From Halomonas sp. McH1-25 (GTDB taxonomy: Bacteria > Pseudomonadota > Gammaproteobacteria > Pseudomonadales > Halomonadaceae), in assembly GCF_022348165.1 (NCBI RefSeq), contig NZ_JAKRFI010000010.1, forward strand, positions 62,001 through 126,000: 64,000 nt of DNA. The letters are read 5' to 3'. The position numbers were made by a program, and so were the translations under genes. Position 1 is the first letter of the stretch. Each line of letters opens with the position of its first letter. This document shows, one piece after another, positions 20,238 to 28,673 of this stretch. Below the pieces are notes generated by a model, which saw only the letters and a list, made by a program, of their open reading frames with translations, was not told where the DNA came from and did no database searches.

Positions 20238-20312
20238 TCACCATCGCCAGCGCTTGACCTCGCGCATCAGCATGGCATTGCCTTGGGAGGAATGGCGGGC
20301 ATTCAGCGTCAT
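20238..20312 (-). CDS. putative trp leader peptide for trpE (24 aa)
   Basis: In the 230-bp gap before trpE there is a 24-codon frame whose C-terminal end reads MLMREVKRWRW, so two of its last three codons are TGG, immediately before TGA. An internal ATG at 20273 (with AAGG eight bases upstream) would give an 11-residue peptide with the same end. This is the expected form of a trp leader peptide. The downstream RNA can form small hairpins (e.g. GCCAT-N7-ATGGC), and the Trp-codon segment AAGCGCTGG is nearly complementary to CCACCGCTT close to the trpE ribosome site. No U-run terminator is visible, so the mechanism is unclear. Confidence 0.6.
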   Translation of the reverse strand: MTLNARHSSQGNAMLMREVKRWRW

Positions 20313-20383
20313 GTGGAATCCGACGTGTTCGTGATTGCTGAATCTTATTGATTTAGCGGCTTTTATAACCGCCCTCTGGCACC

Positions 20384-21049
20384 CTAAACGAGTTCCGCGA
20401 GCGATTCAACCAGGAAATCCGGCCGACTGGCAGCGACCGGCTCACCATGGTTGTAGCCGTAAGGCACGGCCAAGGTCCGAAATCCCGCCCGTCGGCCCGC
20501 CTCGACGTCATGGCGTGAGTCTCCCACCATCAGACAGGCTTGAGGCGGTATCGAAAACCGCTCGGCGACATGCAGTAGCGGCGCAGGATCGGGTTTTTTC
20601 TGCGCCAACGAGTCGCCGCCCACCGCATAATCGAAATAACCGTCCAACTCCAGAGCCTCCAATATCGGGGCAATGAAGGCATGAGGCTTGTTGGTGATGA
20701 TCGCCAGTGTCAAGCCGCGGTCATGCAGTGCTGCCAAGGCCTCACGGACGCCGGGAAATAGGCGGGTACGCTCACTGGGAGCCCGGCCATAATGATAAAG
20801 AAAGGCATCATGCGCCCGATCCAGCATCCGTGTATCCGGCTCCTGCCCCGAGGCATGCCGCAAGGCCCGTTCGACCAACGTGCGCGAGCCATTGCCAACC
20901 CAGCCGGCGACCCTCTCCTCTCCTGCGGCAGGATGGCCATGTTCGGCGAGCACGGCATCGACCGCCACCGCCAGGTCGGGGACGGAGTCGATAAGGGTGC
21001 CGTCAAGATCGAACGTCACCAGACGTATACCTTCCAGACTCGGTGCCAT
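20384..21049 (-). CDS. gph: phosphoglycolate phosphatase
   Basis: HAD-superfamily phosphatase removing 2-phosphoglycolate formed during DNA repair or oxygenase side reactions. The ATG at 21049 (220 residues) has AGAGGA upstream and is preferred to an in-frame ATG at 21082. HAD motif I is FDLDGTLIDS, motif II IITNKP, motif III Lys in LAQKKPDPAP, and motif IV MVGDSRHDVEAGRRAG. The gph-trpE neighbourhood is common in gammaproteobacteria. Its usual partner rpe is 4 kb away here, separated by the ndh and dehydrogenase genes. Confidence 0.93.
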   Translation of the reverse strand: MAPSLEGIRLVTFDLDGTLIDSVPDLAVAVDAVLAEHGHPAAGEERVAGWVGNGSRTLVERALRHASGQEPDTRMLDRAHDAFLYHYGRAPSERTRLFPGVREALAALHDRGLTLAIITNKPHAFIAPILEALELDGYFDYAVGGDSLAQKKPDPAPLLHVAERFSIPPQACLMVGDSRHDVEAGRRAGFRTLAVPYGYNHGEPVAASRPDFLVESLAELV

Positions 21050-21247
21050 GGGGTTGTCCTCTTGGCTGTGCAAATCATGCATGTAATATTACGAAAAAAC
21101 ATACCCCATCGCGGCGAAACAGCATAGGAATCTTCTAATAAGAGGATTATGCTAGACCCCAGCCGTCGCCGACTCCAGGCGCCAGACCGCCTGACCCTGG
21201 CGACTCACTTTACGACTTATTCTTCCAACCTTTCGTAAGGAGCCCAC

Positions 21248-22546
21248 ATGACTACCCCACGCATCGTGGTGGTCGGTGGAGGCGCGGGCGGGCTCGAGCT
21301 GGTTACCCGGCTCGGGAACAAGCTCGGCAAGCGCAAGCAAGCCGAAATCGTGCTTATCGACCGCAACCCCACGCACATATGGAAGCCCCTGCTTCATGAA
21401 GTCGCCACCGGCGTTCTCGACTCCGGACTCGACGAAGTTTCCTACCAGGGCCACTCCAAGGCGCACGGTTATCAGTTCCAGCGTGGCACCCTCAGCGACC
21501 TCGACCGCGAAGCCCGCACCATCACCCTGGCGCCCATCCTTGACGACGACGATACCGTCATACTCCCGGCCCGCAATGTCAGCTATGACTATCTGGTCCT
21601 GGCGCTAGGCAGCGTCTCCAACGATTTCGGCACCCCAGGGGTCGCCAGCCACTGCCATTTTCTGGACAGCCCGCAGCAGGCCGAGACATTTCGACACGAC
21701 ATGCTCAATACGTTCCTGCGGTACAGCGATCCGGAGCGCCGCGTCCATCCCAAGCTGACGGTAGGCATCGTCGGCGCCGGCGCCACCGGCGTGGAACTGG
21801 CGGCGGAATTGTTCGATGCCTCGAAGATGCTGCATAGCTACGGGTTCACCGCGCTGGATAGCGGCAAACTCGATGTCCACCTGATCGAGGCTGCACCACG
21901 CATCCTGCCTGCCCTACCGGAACGGTTCGGGCGCACCGTACACCGTGAACTCGAAAAACTCGGCGTCAACGTCCACGTCGACACCCGCGTGACCTGTGCC
22001 GATGAGGAAGGCTTCGTCACTGCAGACGGCAAGCGCATCGACACCGATCTCAGCGTGTGGGCCGCGGGCATTCGTGCCCCGTCCTTTCTCTCCGAGCTGG
22101 GGCTGGCAACCGAGCGCAACCATCAAGTCAAGGTCAAGCCTAGCCTGCAAAGCCTGGACGACGAGCGTATCTTCGCCTTCGGCGATTGCGCCTCCTGTCC
22201 GCAGCCCGACGGCAAGCGTGTCCCGCCGCGCGCCCAGGCGGCCCACCAGCAAGCGAGTCTGATGGCGCGCAACCTCACCGCGGCCATGCAAGGGCGTCCG
22301 CTCAAGGACTTCGTGTTCCGCGATCGCGGGTCGCTGATTTCACTGGCCCATTTCGATGCGGTGGGCAGCCTGATGCGTGGCGCCTCGGCGCGCAGTCTGT
22401 TCATCGAAGGGCGTCTCGCCAAGCTGTTCTATGCCTCGCTCTACCGCATGCATCAGCAGGCGATTCATGGCACGGTCAAGACCGGCATGACAGTGGTCGT
22501 GGACGGACTCAACCGCTTCCTGCGCCCCAAGATGAAACTGCACTGA
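21248..22546 (+). CDS. ndh: type II NADH dehydrogenase (NDH-2)
   Basis: Non-proton-pumping NADH:quinone oxidoreductase on the inner face of the membrane. It has 432 residues. There are two dinucleotide folds, for FAD (VVVGGGAGGLELVTRLGNKL at the N-terminus) and NADH (VGIVGAGATGVELAAEL near residue 175), plus WAAGIRAPSFL and FAFGDCASCP of the FAD-binding end. The C-terminal amphipathic anchor contains LAKLFYASLYRMHQQAIHG. A GTAAGGAG ribosome site precedes the ATG. It stands alone, divergent from gph. Confidence 0.95.
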   Translation: MTTPRIVVVGGGAGGLELVTRLGNKLGKRKQAEIVLIDRNPTHIWKPLLHEVATGVLDSGLDEVSYQGHSKAHGYQFQRGTLSDLDREARTITLAPILDDDDTVILPARNVSYDYLVLALGSVSNDFGTPGVASHCHFLDSPQQAETFRHDMLNTFLRYSDPERRVHPKLTVGIVGAGATGVELAAELFDASKMLHSYGFTALDSGKLDVHLIEAAPRILPALPERFGRTVHRELEKLGVNVHVDTRVTCADEEGFVTADGKRIDTDLSVWAAGIRAPSFLSELGLATERNHQVKVKPSLQSLDDERIFAFGDCASCPQPDGKRVPPRAQAAHQQASLMARNLTAAMQGRPLKDFVFRDRGSLISLAHFDAVGSLMRGASARSLFIEGRLAKLFYASLYRMHQQAIHGTVKTGMTVVVDGLNRFLRPKMKLH

Positions 22547-22557
22547 GCTGCAACGAT

Positions 22558-22590
22558 GGCTACGCCTTTGCCTCGAACCTTGGCGTAGCC
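22558..22590. terminator. hairpin between converging ndh and cytochrome c genes
   Basis: GGCTACGCC (22558-22566) pairs perfectly with GGCGTAGCC (22582-22590) around a 15-base loop. Its position between converging stops suggests a shared terminator, though T-runs are short. Confidence 0.6.
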
Positions 22591-22598
22591 GCGTTCCA

Positions 22599-22934
22599 TC
22601 AGGGAATTTCCGGCACCGTGGCGGTTATCTTTATAGATTCGTACCAAGCCGCCAGGTTGGAAATATCCTCGTCGCTGAGCCCCTTGGCCACGACCGACAT
22701 GATTTCATGTTCACGCTTGCCACTGCGGAAGGCTTTCAACTGCGTCTCGATATAGATTCGGCTCTCGCCAGCCAAATTTGGAGCGATGGGTATTTGGGCG
22801 ATTCCATCCAGGCCATGACATGTCTGGCATTGCCGGGCCAGAACCCGACCCGCGGCAGGATCTGCCGCATAGGCCCTACCTTCTATCCCCATTCCAGCGA
22901 CGAACATTGCCAGCACCGCGACGAGAGGCTTCAT
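22599..22934 (-). CDS. small periplasmic class I cytochrome c
   Basis: Haem-c electron carrier of 111 residues. A signal peptide (to about AYA-A, residue 23) is followed by the haem attachment site CQTCH at residues 36-40. A likely axial Met is at residue 79 within HEIMS. It begins 52 bp after the PQQ-type dehydrogenase gene on the same strand, so it is the likely electron acceptor of that enzyme, passing electrons to the respiratory chain (inference from context). Confidence 0.92.
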   Translation of the reverse strand: MKPLVAVLAMFVAGMGIEGRAYAADPAAGRVLARQCQTCHGLDGIAQIPIAPNLAGESRIYIETQLKAFRSGKREHEIMSVVAKGLSDEDISNLAAWYESIKITATVPEIP

Positions 22935-22986
22935 ATGGCATCCTTATGGAAGCGAGCCGGCAGCGATCTCCTGCCGGCAGTCACGG

Positions 22987-24264
22987 TTACTGAGCGACCT
23001 GGGCATTCGCGTTATAGGAAATTCGATAGACTGCCCCAGCCAAGTCGTCGGAGACCAGCAGAGAGCCATCCCGAAGCTGGGCGACATCCACCGGACGTCC
23101 CAGGTATTCACCGTTCCCGTCGAGCCACCCTTCGGCAAAGGGCTGCGTCGCTCCGGTCACGTTGCCCTCGGCATCGACGGGCGTGAACATGATGCGGGCA
23201 CCGATCGGCTCGGTGCGGTTCCAGGAGCCGTGCTGGGCGGAAAAGATACCGCCCCGATAGGACTCGGGAAACATCTTGCCGGTATAGAAAACCATCCCCA
23301 GGTCGGCGGCATGCGCCTCGGTCTCGACGACCGGATGCACGACCTCGACCGGCACCTCCTGATCCTTGTACTCGTTGGTACGCACCTCTCCGCCCCCGAA
23401 CCAGGGGTGACCGAAATGCTGAGCTGCCTGAGTCTGTCGGTTTATTTCTCCCGGAGGGATATCATCGCCCATCCCATCGACCTGGTTGTCGGTGAACCAG
23501 AGCTCCCCCGTACCGGGATGAAAGTCCTGCCCCACCGAGTTACGCACGCCCCGTGAATAGACTTCGCGCTCACTGCCGTCCTGATTGAGACGAATGATGC
23601 CTCCGATGCCGTGTTCGCCAAAGGCGTTCAAATGTTCCGCCGGAGCAACGTTGTAAGGCTGCCCCAGCGAGACATAGAGCTTGCCATCCGGGCCGATATC
23701 GCAGACGCGCGCAGTATGGTTGTAACTCACGAACTGCTCGGGGATCAGTTCACCGCCTGCGATGACAGGCGTCGCGACGACGTCGGGACTTTCATAGAAG
23801 AACTCGGCCGCGGGATAAGCGAGTATGCGATTCTGTTCGGCGATGAAAAGCACGCCCTCGGGTGAAAAACAGGGACCGTTGGGGATCGCCTTGGCCAGCG
23901 AGGGAGCGAAATTCTTCACTTCGTCGGCCACCCGATCCTTGTCGCGGTCGGTCACGGCCCAGACTTCCGTCTTGCGCGTGCCGACAAACGTGACGATCCC
24001 CTGCGGGCCTACGGCCATATGCCGGGCATCGGGTACGAGCGCGTAGAGATCGATAGTGAAGCCGTCGGGCAACTCGATTCGTTTCAGCGTCTCTCTGATC
24101 GCATCGGCACTGCTACTCTGCTGATCGATGGTGGTAAATTCGGTGGTGCCCGTCGTCTGGAAATTGCCCAGCTTTTGCAGGGTATCGTCGGTTTGGGCGA
24201 ACGCGGCAGAGAAGAAAGGTGTGCCGGCCAACAGGCAAGTGGTGGCGAGGGTCCTGTTTTTCAT
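22987..24264 (-). CDS. PQQ-dependent sugar dehydrogenase (glucose/sorbosone dehydrogenase family)
   Basis: Secreted six-bladed beta-propeller quinoprotein that oxidises an aldose, sorbosone or related sugar in the periplasm. It has 425 residues with a signal peptide ending near AFA-Q. Family markers are IPNGPCFSPEGVLFIAEQNR, GPDGKLYVSLGQPYNV, RGVRNSVGQDFHPGTGELWF, GEINRQTQAAQHFGHPWFG and FSAQHGSWNRT. The sequence resembles the L-sorbosone-dehydrogenase subgroup more than soluble glucose dehydrogenase. It forms a unit with the downstream cytochrome c. No PQQ synthesis genes are in the window. A second domain of the same broad type lies inside the giant protein at 58.2-59.7 kb. Confidence 0.88.
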   Translation of the reverse strand: MKNRTLATTCLLAGTPFFSAAFAQTDDTLQKLGNFQTTGTTEFTTIDQQSSSADAIRETLKRIELPDGFTIDLYALVPDARHMAVGPQGIVTFVGTRKTEVWAVTDRDKDRVADEVKNFAPSLAKAIPNGPCFSPEGVLFIAEQNRILAYPAAEFFYESPDVVATPVIAGGELIPEQFVSYNHTARVCDIGPDGKLYVSLGQPYNVAPAEHLNAFGEHGIGGIIRLNQDGSEREVYSRGVRNSVGQDFHPGTGELWFTDNQVDGMGDDIPPGEINRQTQAAQHFGHPWFGGGEVRTNEYKDQEVPVEVVHPVVETEAHAADLGMVFYTGKMFPESYRGGIFSAQHGSWNRTEPIGARIMFTPVDAEGNVTGATQPFAEGWLDGNGEYLGRPVDVAQLRDGSLLVSDDLAGAVYRISYNANAQVAQ

Positions 24265-24373
24265 TGTTCTGTTTTCTCCTGTTATGCCAATGTTTCAGGA
24301 CATTGACACAAAGGAGTTAAGTCAGCGCCTATTCAGCCGTCAAGCGAACTAAAGGAGGGGGTAAGCGCGTAGC

Positions 24374-24682
24374 TCAGCGAGCTCGGCAAGCGGGCCTGGC
24401 CACTAACCAGGCCCGTTTGTCGGCGGCCGAAAGACGCTTCAGAGACGCCTCTAGCTTCAGCGCCTCACTGCGACTTCCTACCCGCTCGCAGTGGACCAGG
24501 GTCAATGGTCCCTTGCCGCGCAGTGCCCGTGCGCCGCGACGCCCTCCGCAATGCTCGCCGAAGCGGCGCTCGACATCGGTGGTTATTCCCGTGTAAAGCG
24601 CTCCCGCCGCGGTCTCGATCATATAGAGAAACCAACGGGTTTCGGCGTTTCCCGCCAACGCTTCAGGCATTGGCGAGTTCAT
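24374..24682 (-). CDS. GIY-YIG nuclease family protein (UPF0213/YhbQ type)
   Basis: A 102-residue single-domain GIY-YIG protein of the YhbQ group; members act on DNA ends but cellular roles are poorly known. The catalytic region reads [18 protein letters not shown] followed by [12 protein letters not shown], with the family GIY replaced by LYM and YIG by YTG, as is usual here. [13 protein letters not shown] holds the conserved Glu. Its start lies inside the 3' end of rpe (20-bp overlap), so it is probably translated from the rpe message. The last codons form a strong inverted repeat (CGGGCCTGG around 24391-24412). Confidence 0.87.
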   Translation of the reverse strand: MNSPMPEALAGNAETRWFLYMIETAAGALYTGITTDVERRFGEHCGGRRGARALRGKGPLTLVHCERVGSRSEALKLEASLKRLSAADKRAWLVARPACRAR

Positions 24683-25361
24683 CGCGCAGCGCCCGGATCA
24701 CGCTGTCGTAGCGGTTGGGATCCGCGTCCTGACGTGCACTGAATATCGCCGAGCCGGCCACGAAAGTGTCGGCTCCCGCCCGGGCGATCTCGGCAATGTT
24801 ATCGATCTTGACCCCGCCATCGATCTCGAGCCGAATGTCATGACCGCTGTCATCGATACGCTGGCGTGCCTGACGCAGCTTATCCAGCGTACCGGGAATG
24901 AACGATTGCCCGCCGAACCCGGGATTGACGCTCATCAGCAGAATCATGTCGACCTTGTCCATCACGTAGTCGAGGTAAGTCAGCGGCGTGGCGGGATTGA
25001 AGACCAGGCCGGCCTTGGCGCCGCCGTCGCGTATCAGTTGCAACGAACGATCGACATGCTCGGAGGCCTCGGGATGGAAGGTGACGTAGCTGGCCCCGGC
25101 AGCGAGAAAATCCCCGATCAGGCGATCCACCGGCTTGACCATCAGATGCACGTCGATGGGTGCCGTGACCCCGTGCTTGCGCAACGCCTCGCAGACCATC
25201 GGGCCGATGGTCAGGTTGGGTACGTAGTGGTTGTCCATCACGTCGAAGTGCACGATATCGGCACCGGAAGCCAACACATCGTCCACTTCCTGACCCAGGC
25301 GCGCAAAATCGGCGGAGAGGATGGAAGGCGCAATCTTGAAATCGGGATTCACGTCAGGCAT
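24663..25361 (-). CDS. rpe: ribulose-phosphate 3-epimerase
   Basis: Pentose-phosphate enzyme interconverting ribulose-5-P and xylulose-5-P. The ATG at 25361 (232 residues) is preferred over the in-frame ATG at 25397, with GAAAGAG upstream. TIM-barrel signatures in order: [32 protein letters not shown] (metal-binding His/Asp), [28 protein letters not shown] and [12 protein letters not shown]. It is followed by an overlapping GIY-YIG gene. Confidence 0.97.
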   Translation of the reverse strand: MPDVNPDFKIAPSILSADFARLGQEVDDVLASGADIVHFDVMDNHYVPNLTIGPMVCEALRKHGVTAPIDVHLMVKPVDRLIGDFLAAGASYVTFHPEASEHVDRSLQLIRDGGAKAGLVFNPATPLTYLDYVMDKVDMILLMSVNPGFGGQSFIPGTLDKLRQARQRIDDSGHDIRLEIDGGVKIDNIAEIARAGADTFVAGSAIFSARQDADPNRYDSVIRALRDELANA

Positions 25362-25507
25362 GGCTCTTTCATCAGCGAAGCTACGGAAGGCGGACATTCT
25401 ATCAGCACTCCCGTCGCGATGCTGGACTCCGGAATTTGCGCGCGCTGCGTTAGGTGACGATAGTGAGTACGCTAACCCTACAATCAGAATTCCAAAGGGA
25501 GTCGATC

Positions 25508-27250
25508 ATGGCCCTACCTATCCTTTCTCCTTCCGCCGGGTGGCGTCGATGGCTAGGCATCGCAATCTTCGTCACGTCGATGACTCCGCTCGCCTCCGCT
25601 CAGGAAGCCATTCTCGAGGGAGAGCGCTTCCATCCCGAGGTAGGCACTCGCGGCATGGTGGCTACCAGCCATTTCCTGGCATCCCAGGTGGCGCGCGACG
25701 TACTCGCCAATGGCGGCAATGCCGTCGACGCCGCAGTGACCGCCGGCTTCGCGCTGGCCGTCACCCAGCCGCGCTCGGGCAACATCGGTGGCGGCGGCTT
25801 CATGCTGATCTCGGACGAGAACAGCGGCAAGGTCATCGCCATCGACTATCGCGAGAAGGCGCCTTCCGCCGCCCACGAGACGATGTTCCAGAATGAACAG
25901 GGCGAGGCGGTTTCCGAGTTGTCGCGCTATACCCATAACGCCTCCGGGGTGCCCGGTACCGTAGCCGGTCTGGCCCTGGCGCTGGAAAGATACGGCACCT
26001 TGAGCCTGGCCGAGGCGCTTGCGCCAGCCATTCGCCTGGCCGAGGACGGCTTCGTCGTGCCGCAACGTTTCGTCGAGGGCATTCGCGAGACACGTGAGCG
26101 ACTGGAAAAATGGGAATCGACACGCAAAATATTCTTCAAGCCCGACGGCAGTCTCTACCAGGCCGGCGACACCTTCCGACAGCCTGACCTCGCCGCCACG
26201 CTCAGGCGCATCGCCGAGCGGGGTCCGCGGGAATTCTACGAAGGCGAAACGGCGCGACTGATCGCTGCAGAAATGCAGAGGCACGACGGCTTGATGACCC
26301 TGGAGGACCTGGCCAACTACCAGCCCGCGCTTCGGGAACCCAGTCACGGCACTTACCGGGGGTATGACGTCTATGCCATGAGCCCACCCTCCTCCGGTGG
26401 CGCGCATATCGTGCAGATGCTCAATATTCTCGAGGGCTATGACATCGGCGCCATGGGCTTCAACTCCGCCGCCGCTATCCACGTCATGGCAGAGGCCATG
26501 AAACGCGCCTACGCCGACCGCTCCCAGTATCTCGGCGATACCGATTTCGTCGACGTACCGCTGGCAGGCATCACCTCCAAGGGTTACGCGGAAGAGCTGC
26601 GCAGCCAGATCCGCATGGACGCCGCGACACCCAGCGAAAGCATCGCTCCCGGCAACCCGTTGCCCTACGAATCCAACGAGACTACACATTTCTCGATTGC
26701 CGATGGCAATGGTCTGGCAGTGTCGAACACCTATACCATCAACTTCAGCTATGGCTCGGGCATCGTCGTCGATGGCGCCGGTTTCCTGCTCAACAACGAG
26801 ATGGATGACTTTTCTGCCAAGCCGGGCGTGCCCAACGCCTATGGCCTGATCGGCGGCGAGGCCAACAAGGTCGAGCCCAACAAGCGCATGCTCTCCTCGA
26901 TGACGCCGACCATCGTCAAGAAGGACGGCAAGAACTTCCTCGTCACGGGCAGCCCGGGCGGATCACGAATCATCACCACGACCCTGCAGGTCTTGATGAA
27001 CGTCATCGACCACGACATGAACATCCAGACTGCGGTCAGCGTGCCACGCATCCATCACCAGTGGCTGCCCGACGAGATCCGTATCGAACAGGGCATCAGT
27101 CCCGATACCATCGCCCTGCTGGAGGCGCTCGGCCATACCGTCAGCCGCCAGGACGCCATGGGCGCCGCCCAGTCGATCATGATCGACAACGGCATCTACT
27201 ATGGCGGCGCCGATCCCCGTCGCTCGACATCGTCCGCCATTGGGCTCTGA
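25508..27250 (+). CDS. ggt: gamma-glutamyltransferase
   Basis: Periplasmic N-terminal-nucleophile hydrolase that cleaves or transfers the gamma-glutamyl group of glutathione. The ATG at 25508 has AAAGGGAG upstream and opens a signal peptide ending near ASA-Q; 580 residues in all. The precursor is expected to self-cleave before Thr392 in NETTHFSIADGNG, giving large and small subunits; the catalytic Thr is thus present. Other marks are NVGGxG-like NIGGGGFML, MSPPSSGGAHIVQMLN and GSPGGSRIITTTLQVLMN. It is a single gene. A GCCCCGGC-TCCG-GCCGGGGC hairpin follows at 27258-27277. Confidence 0.96.
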   Translation: MALPILSPSAGWRRWLGIAIFVTSMTPLASAQEAILEGERFHPEVGTRGMVATSHFLASQVARDVLANGGNAVDAAVTAGFALAVTQPRSGNIGGGGFMLISDENSGKVIAIDYREKAPSAAHETMFQNEQGEAVSELSRYTHNASGVPGTVAGLALALERYGTLSLAEALAPAIRLAEDGFVVPQRFVEGIRETRERLEKWESTRKIFFKPDGSLYQAGDTFRQPDLAATLRRIAERGPREFYEGETARLIAAEMQRHDGLMTLEDLANYQPALREPSHGTYRGYDVYAMSPPSSGGAHIVQMLNILEGYDIGAMGFNSAAAIHVMAEAMKRAYADRSQYLGDTDFVDVPLAGITSKGYAEELRSQIRMDAATPSESIAPGNPLPYESNETTHFSIADGNGLAVSNTYTINFSYGSGIVVDGAGFLLNNEMDDFSAKPGVPNAYGLIGGEANKVEPNKRMLSSMTPTIVKKDGKNFLVTGSPGGSRIITTTLQVLMNVIDHDMNIQTAVSVPRIHHQWLPDEIRIEQGISPDTIALLEALGHTVSRQDAMGAAQSIMIDNGIYYGGADPRRSTSSAIGL

Positions 27251-27257
27251 CCCTTTC

Positions 27258-27277
27258 GCCCCGGCTCCGGCCGGGGC
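27258..27277 (+). terminator. hairpin after ggt
   Basis: GCCCCGGC (27258-27265), loop TCCG, GCCGGGGC (27270-27277), located 8 bp after the ggt stop. The stem is perfect but no T-run follows, so termination may be inefficient. Confidence 0.55.
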
Positions 27278-27359
27278 ACTGCGCTTCGACACGCCACCAA
27301 GGTGTCATCGACGCAAGTCGGACACCATGGCTCAATGACATTTTGCCTTTGAGCGCCCC

Positions 27360-28538
27360 ATGGCCATTTTCCTGATCGCCGTTGCCGAACTGTTCGGCAC
27401 CGCTCTATGGTTTACCCCCAATGCAGTGATCGGCGCCCTCCAGCAGGAGTGGGGGTTGGTCGCGACAGACCTCGGCTGGCTGACCGGCGCAGTGCAGATA
27501 GGCTTTTTGCTGGGCACGCTGGGTATCGGCCTGAGCGGTCTGGCCGATCGTATCGATGCCAGCCGGCTGTTTGCCGGCGCCTGCCTGATCGGCGCCATGT
27601 CGAATGCATTGCTGCCCTTGGCCGGCGGCTTCTGGCCGGCCGTGTTCCTACGCCTGATCACCGGCATGACACTGGCCGGCATCTATCCGATCGGCATGAA
27701 GCTGATGGTCGGCTGGGCACCGGGACGTACTGGGCTAGGGCTGGCCTGGCTGGTCGGCATGCTTGTGCTGGGCACGGCGCTTCCGCATGCGTTGCATGGC
27801 GTCAGCGAAGCCGGCGTGTCCGACCTGCCATGGACCAGCGGTGTGTGGGGAGCCTCTCTGTTGGCGCTGATAGCCGGCCTGATGATCTGGCGGCTCGGCG
27901 AAGCACCGCAAGTGGCAAGAGCCAAACGTGGCGCGACTCCAGCACGTGCCTCACTCGATTTCAGTGTTTTCGCGATCCCCGGTTACCGGCGTGCCGCTGG
28001 CGGTTATTTCGGCCACATGTGGGAGCTATATACCCTATGGGCTCTGCTGCCGTTGCTGTTGGCATCGGCATTGCCGCAGGCGTCGGGCGTGACATTGGCG
28101 CTGGGCAGCTTCGCGCTCATCGCCATCGGCGGCCCCGGCTGCTGGCTAGGCGGTTGGCTGAGCCAACGCATCGGCAGCCGACGCGTTGCCATGCTGGGCC
28201 TGGCCGGGTCCGGCACTTGCTGTCTCGTCTTTCCCTGGGCCGGTACTCTGCCGGCCCTGCTCGCCGTTCCCTTCCTGGGGCTGTGGAGCGTACTCGCCGT
28301 CGTCGATTCGGCTCACTTTTCGGCCCTCTCCGCCCAAGCGGTGCCCACTCAGCGCCTGGGCACCGCCCTCACCTTGCAGAACGCCATCGGCTTCGGCATC
28401 TCGGTGATGTCACTGATCATGCTCGTTCCCATGTGGCCGCTACTCGAGCAATGGATTGGCTGGCTGCTGCTACCGGGCCCCCTGGTCGGTCTCTGTCTGC
28501 TGCGTCAACCTATCCTCGATGCCTCAACCACCAGCTGA
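27360..28538 (+). CDS. MFS transporter
   Basis: Major facilitator superfamily permease, 392 residues, with 12 hydrophobic segments. The loop between helices 2 and 3 reads GLADRIDASRLF, a variant of the MFS GxxxDRxGRR motif. Helix 4-5 has RLITGMTLAGIYPIGMKLMVGWAPGRTG, partly resembling motif B, and the C-terminal half repeats the pattern with GGWLSQRIGSRRVAMLG. The substrate is not predictable; the protein resembles the nitrate/cyanate-type MFS branch only loosely. No strong ribosome site is visible at the ATG at 27360. It may be read from the ggt transcript, 109 bp downstream. Confidence 0.82.
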   Translation: MAIFLIAVAELFGTALWFTPNAVIGALQQEWGLVATDLGWLTGAVQIGFLLGTLGIGLSGLADRIDASRLFAGACLIGAMSNALLPLAGGFWPAVFLRLITGMTLAGIYPIGMKLMVGWAPGRTGLGLAWLVGMLVLGTALPHALHGVSEAGVSDLPWTSGVWGASLLALIAGLMIWRLGEAPQVARAKRGATPARASLDFSVFAIPGYRRAAGGYFGHMWELYTLWALLPLLLASALPQASGVTLALGSFALIAIGGPGCWLGGWLSQRIGSRRVAMLGLAGSGTCCLVFPWAGTLPALLAVPFLGLWSVLAVVDSAHFSALSAQAVPTQRLGTALTLQNAIGFGISVMSLIMLVPMWPLLEQWIGWLLLPGPLVGLCLLRQPILDASTTS

Positions 28539-28673
28539 ATCATTGATGCGCCAGCCGGTCGATAGCGCCGACACATCACAGCTTATTACCATTACGAATA
28601 ACCAGACTCATTGTCATTCCATAAAGGCTGGTTTAGCCTTGGCATAAAATCCGATCCATCAATTGGAGCAATG
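28539..28673 (+). promoter_or_regulatory. probable promoter/leader of the sulfate transport operon
   Basis: Between the MFS gene and sbp there is a stretch richer in A and T than its surroundings. It contains an AAGGCT-GGTTT-AGCCTT stem-loop (28624-28640) followed directly by TTGGCATAAAAT, which looks like an extended -10 box (TAAAAT 28645-28650). GGAG (28665-28668) is the ribosome site. Sulfate operons of this type are usually activated by CysB; I cannot identify a CysB site with confidence. Confidence 0.45.

Noticed and set aside
24374-24682. GIY-YIG protein as a homing endonuclease or mobile element
   Set aside because: Small single-domain YhbQ-type protein with no intron, intein or flanking repeats.
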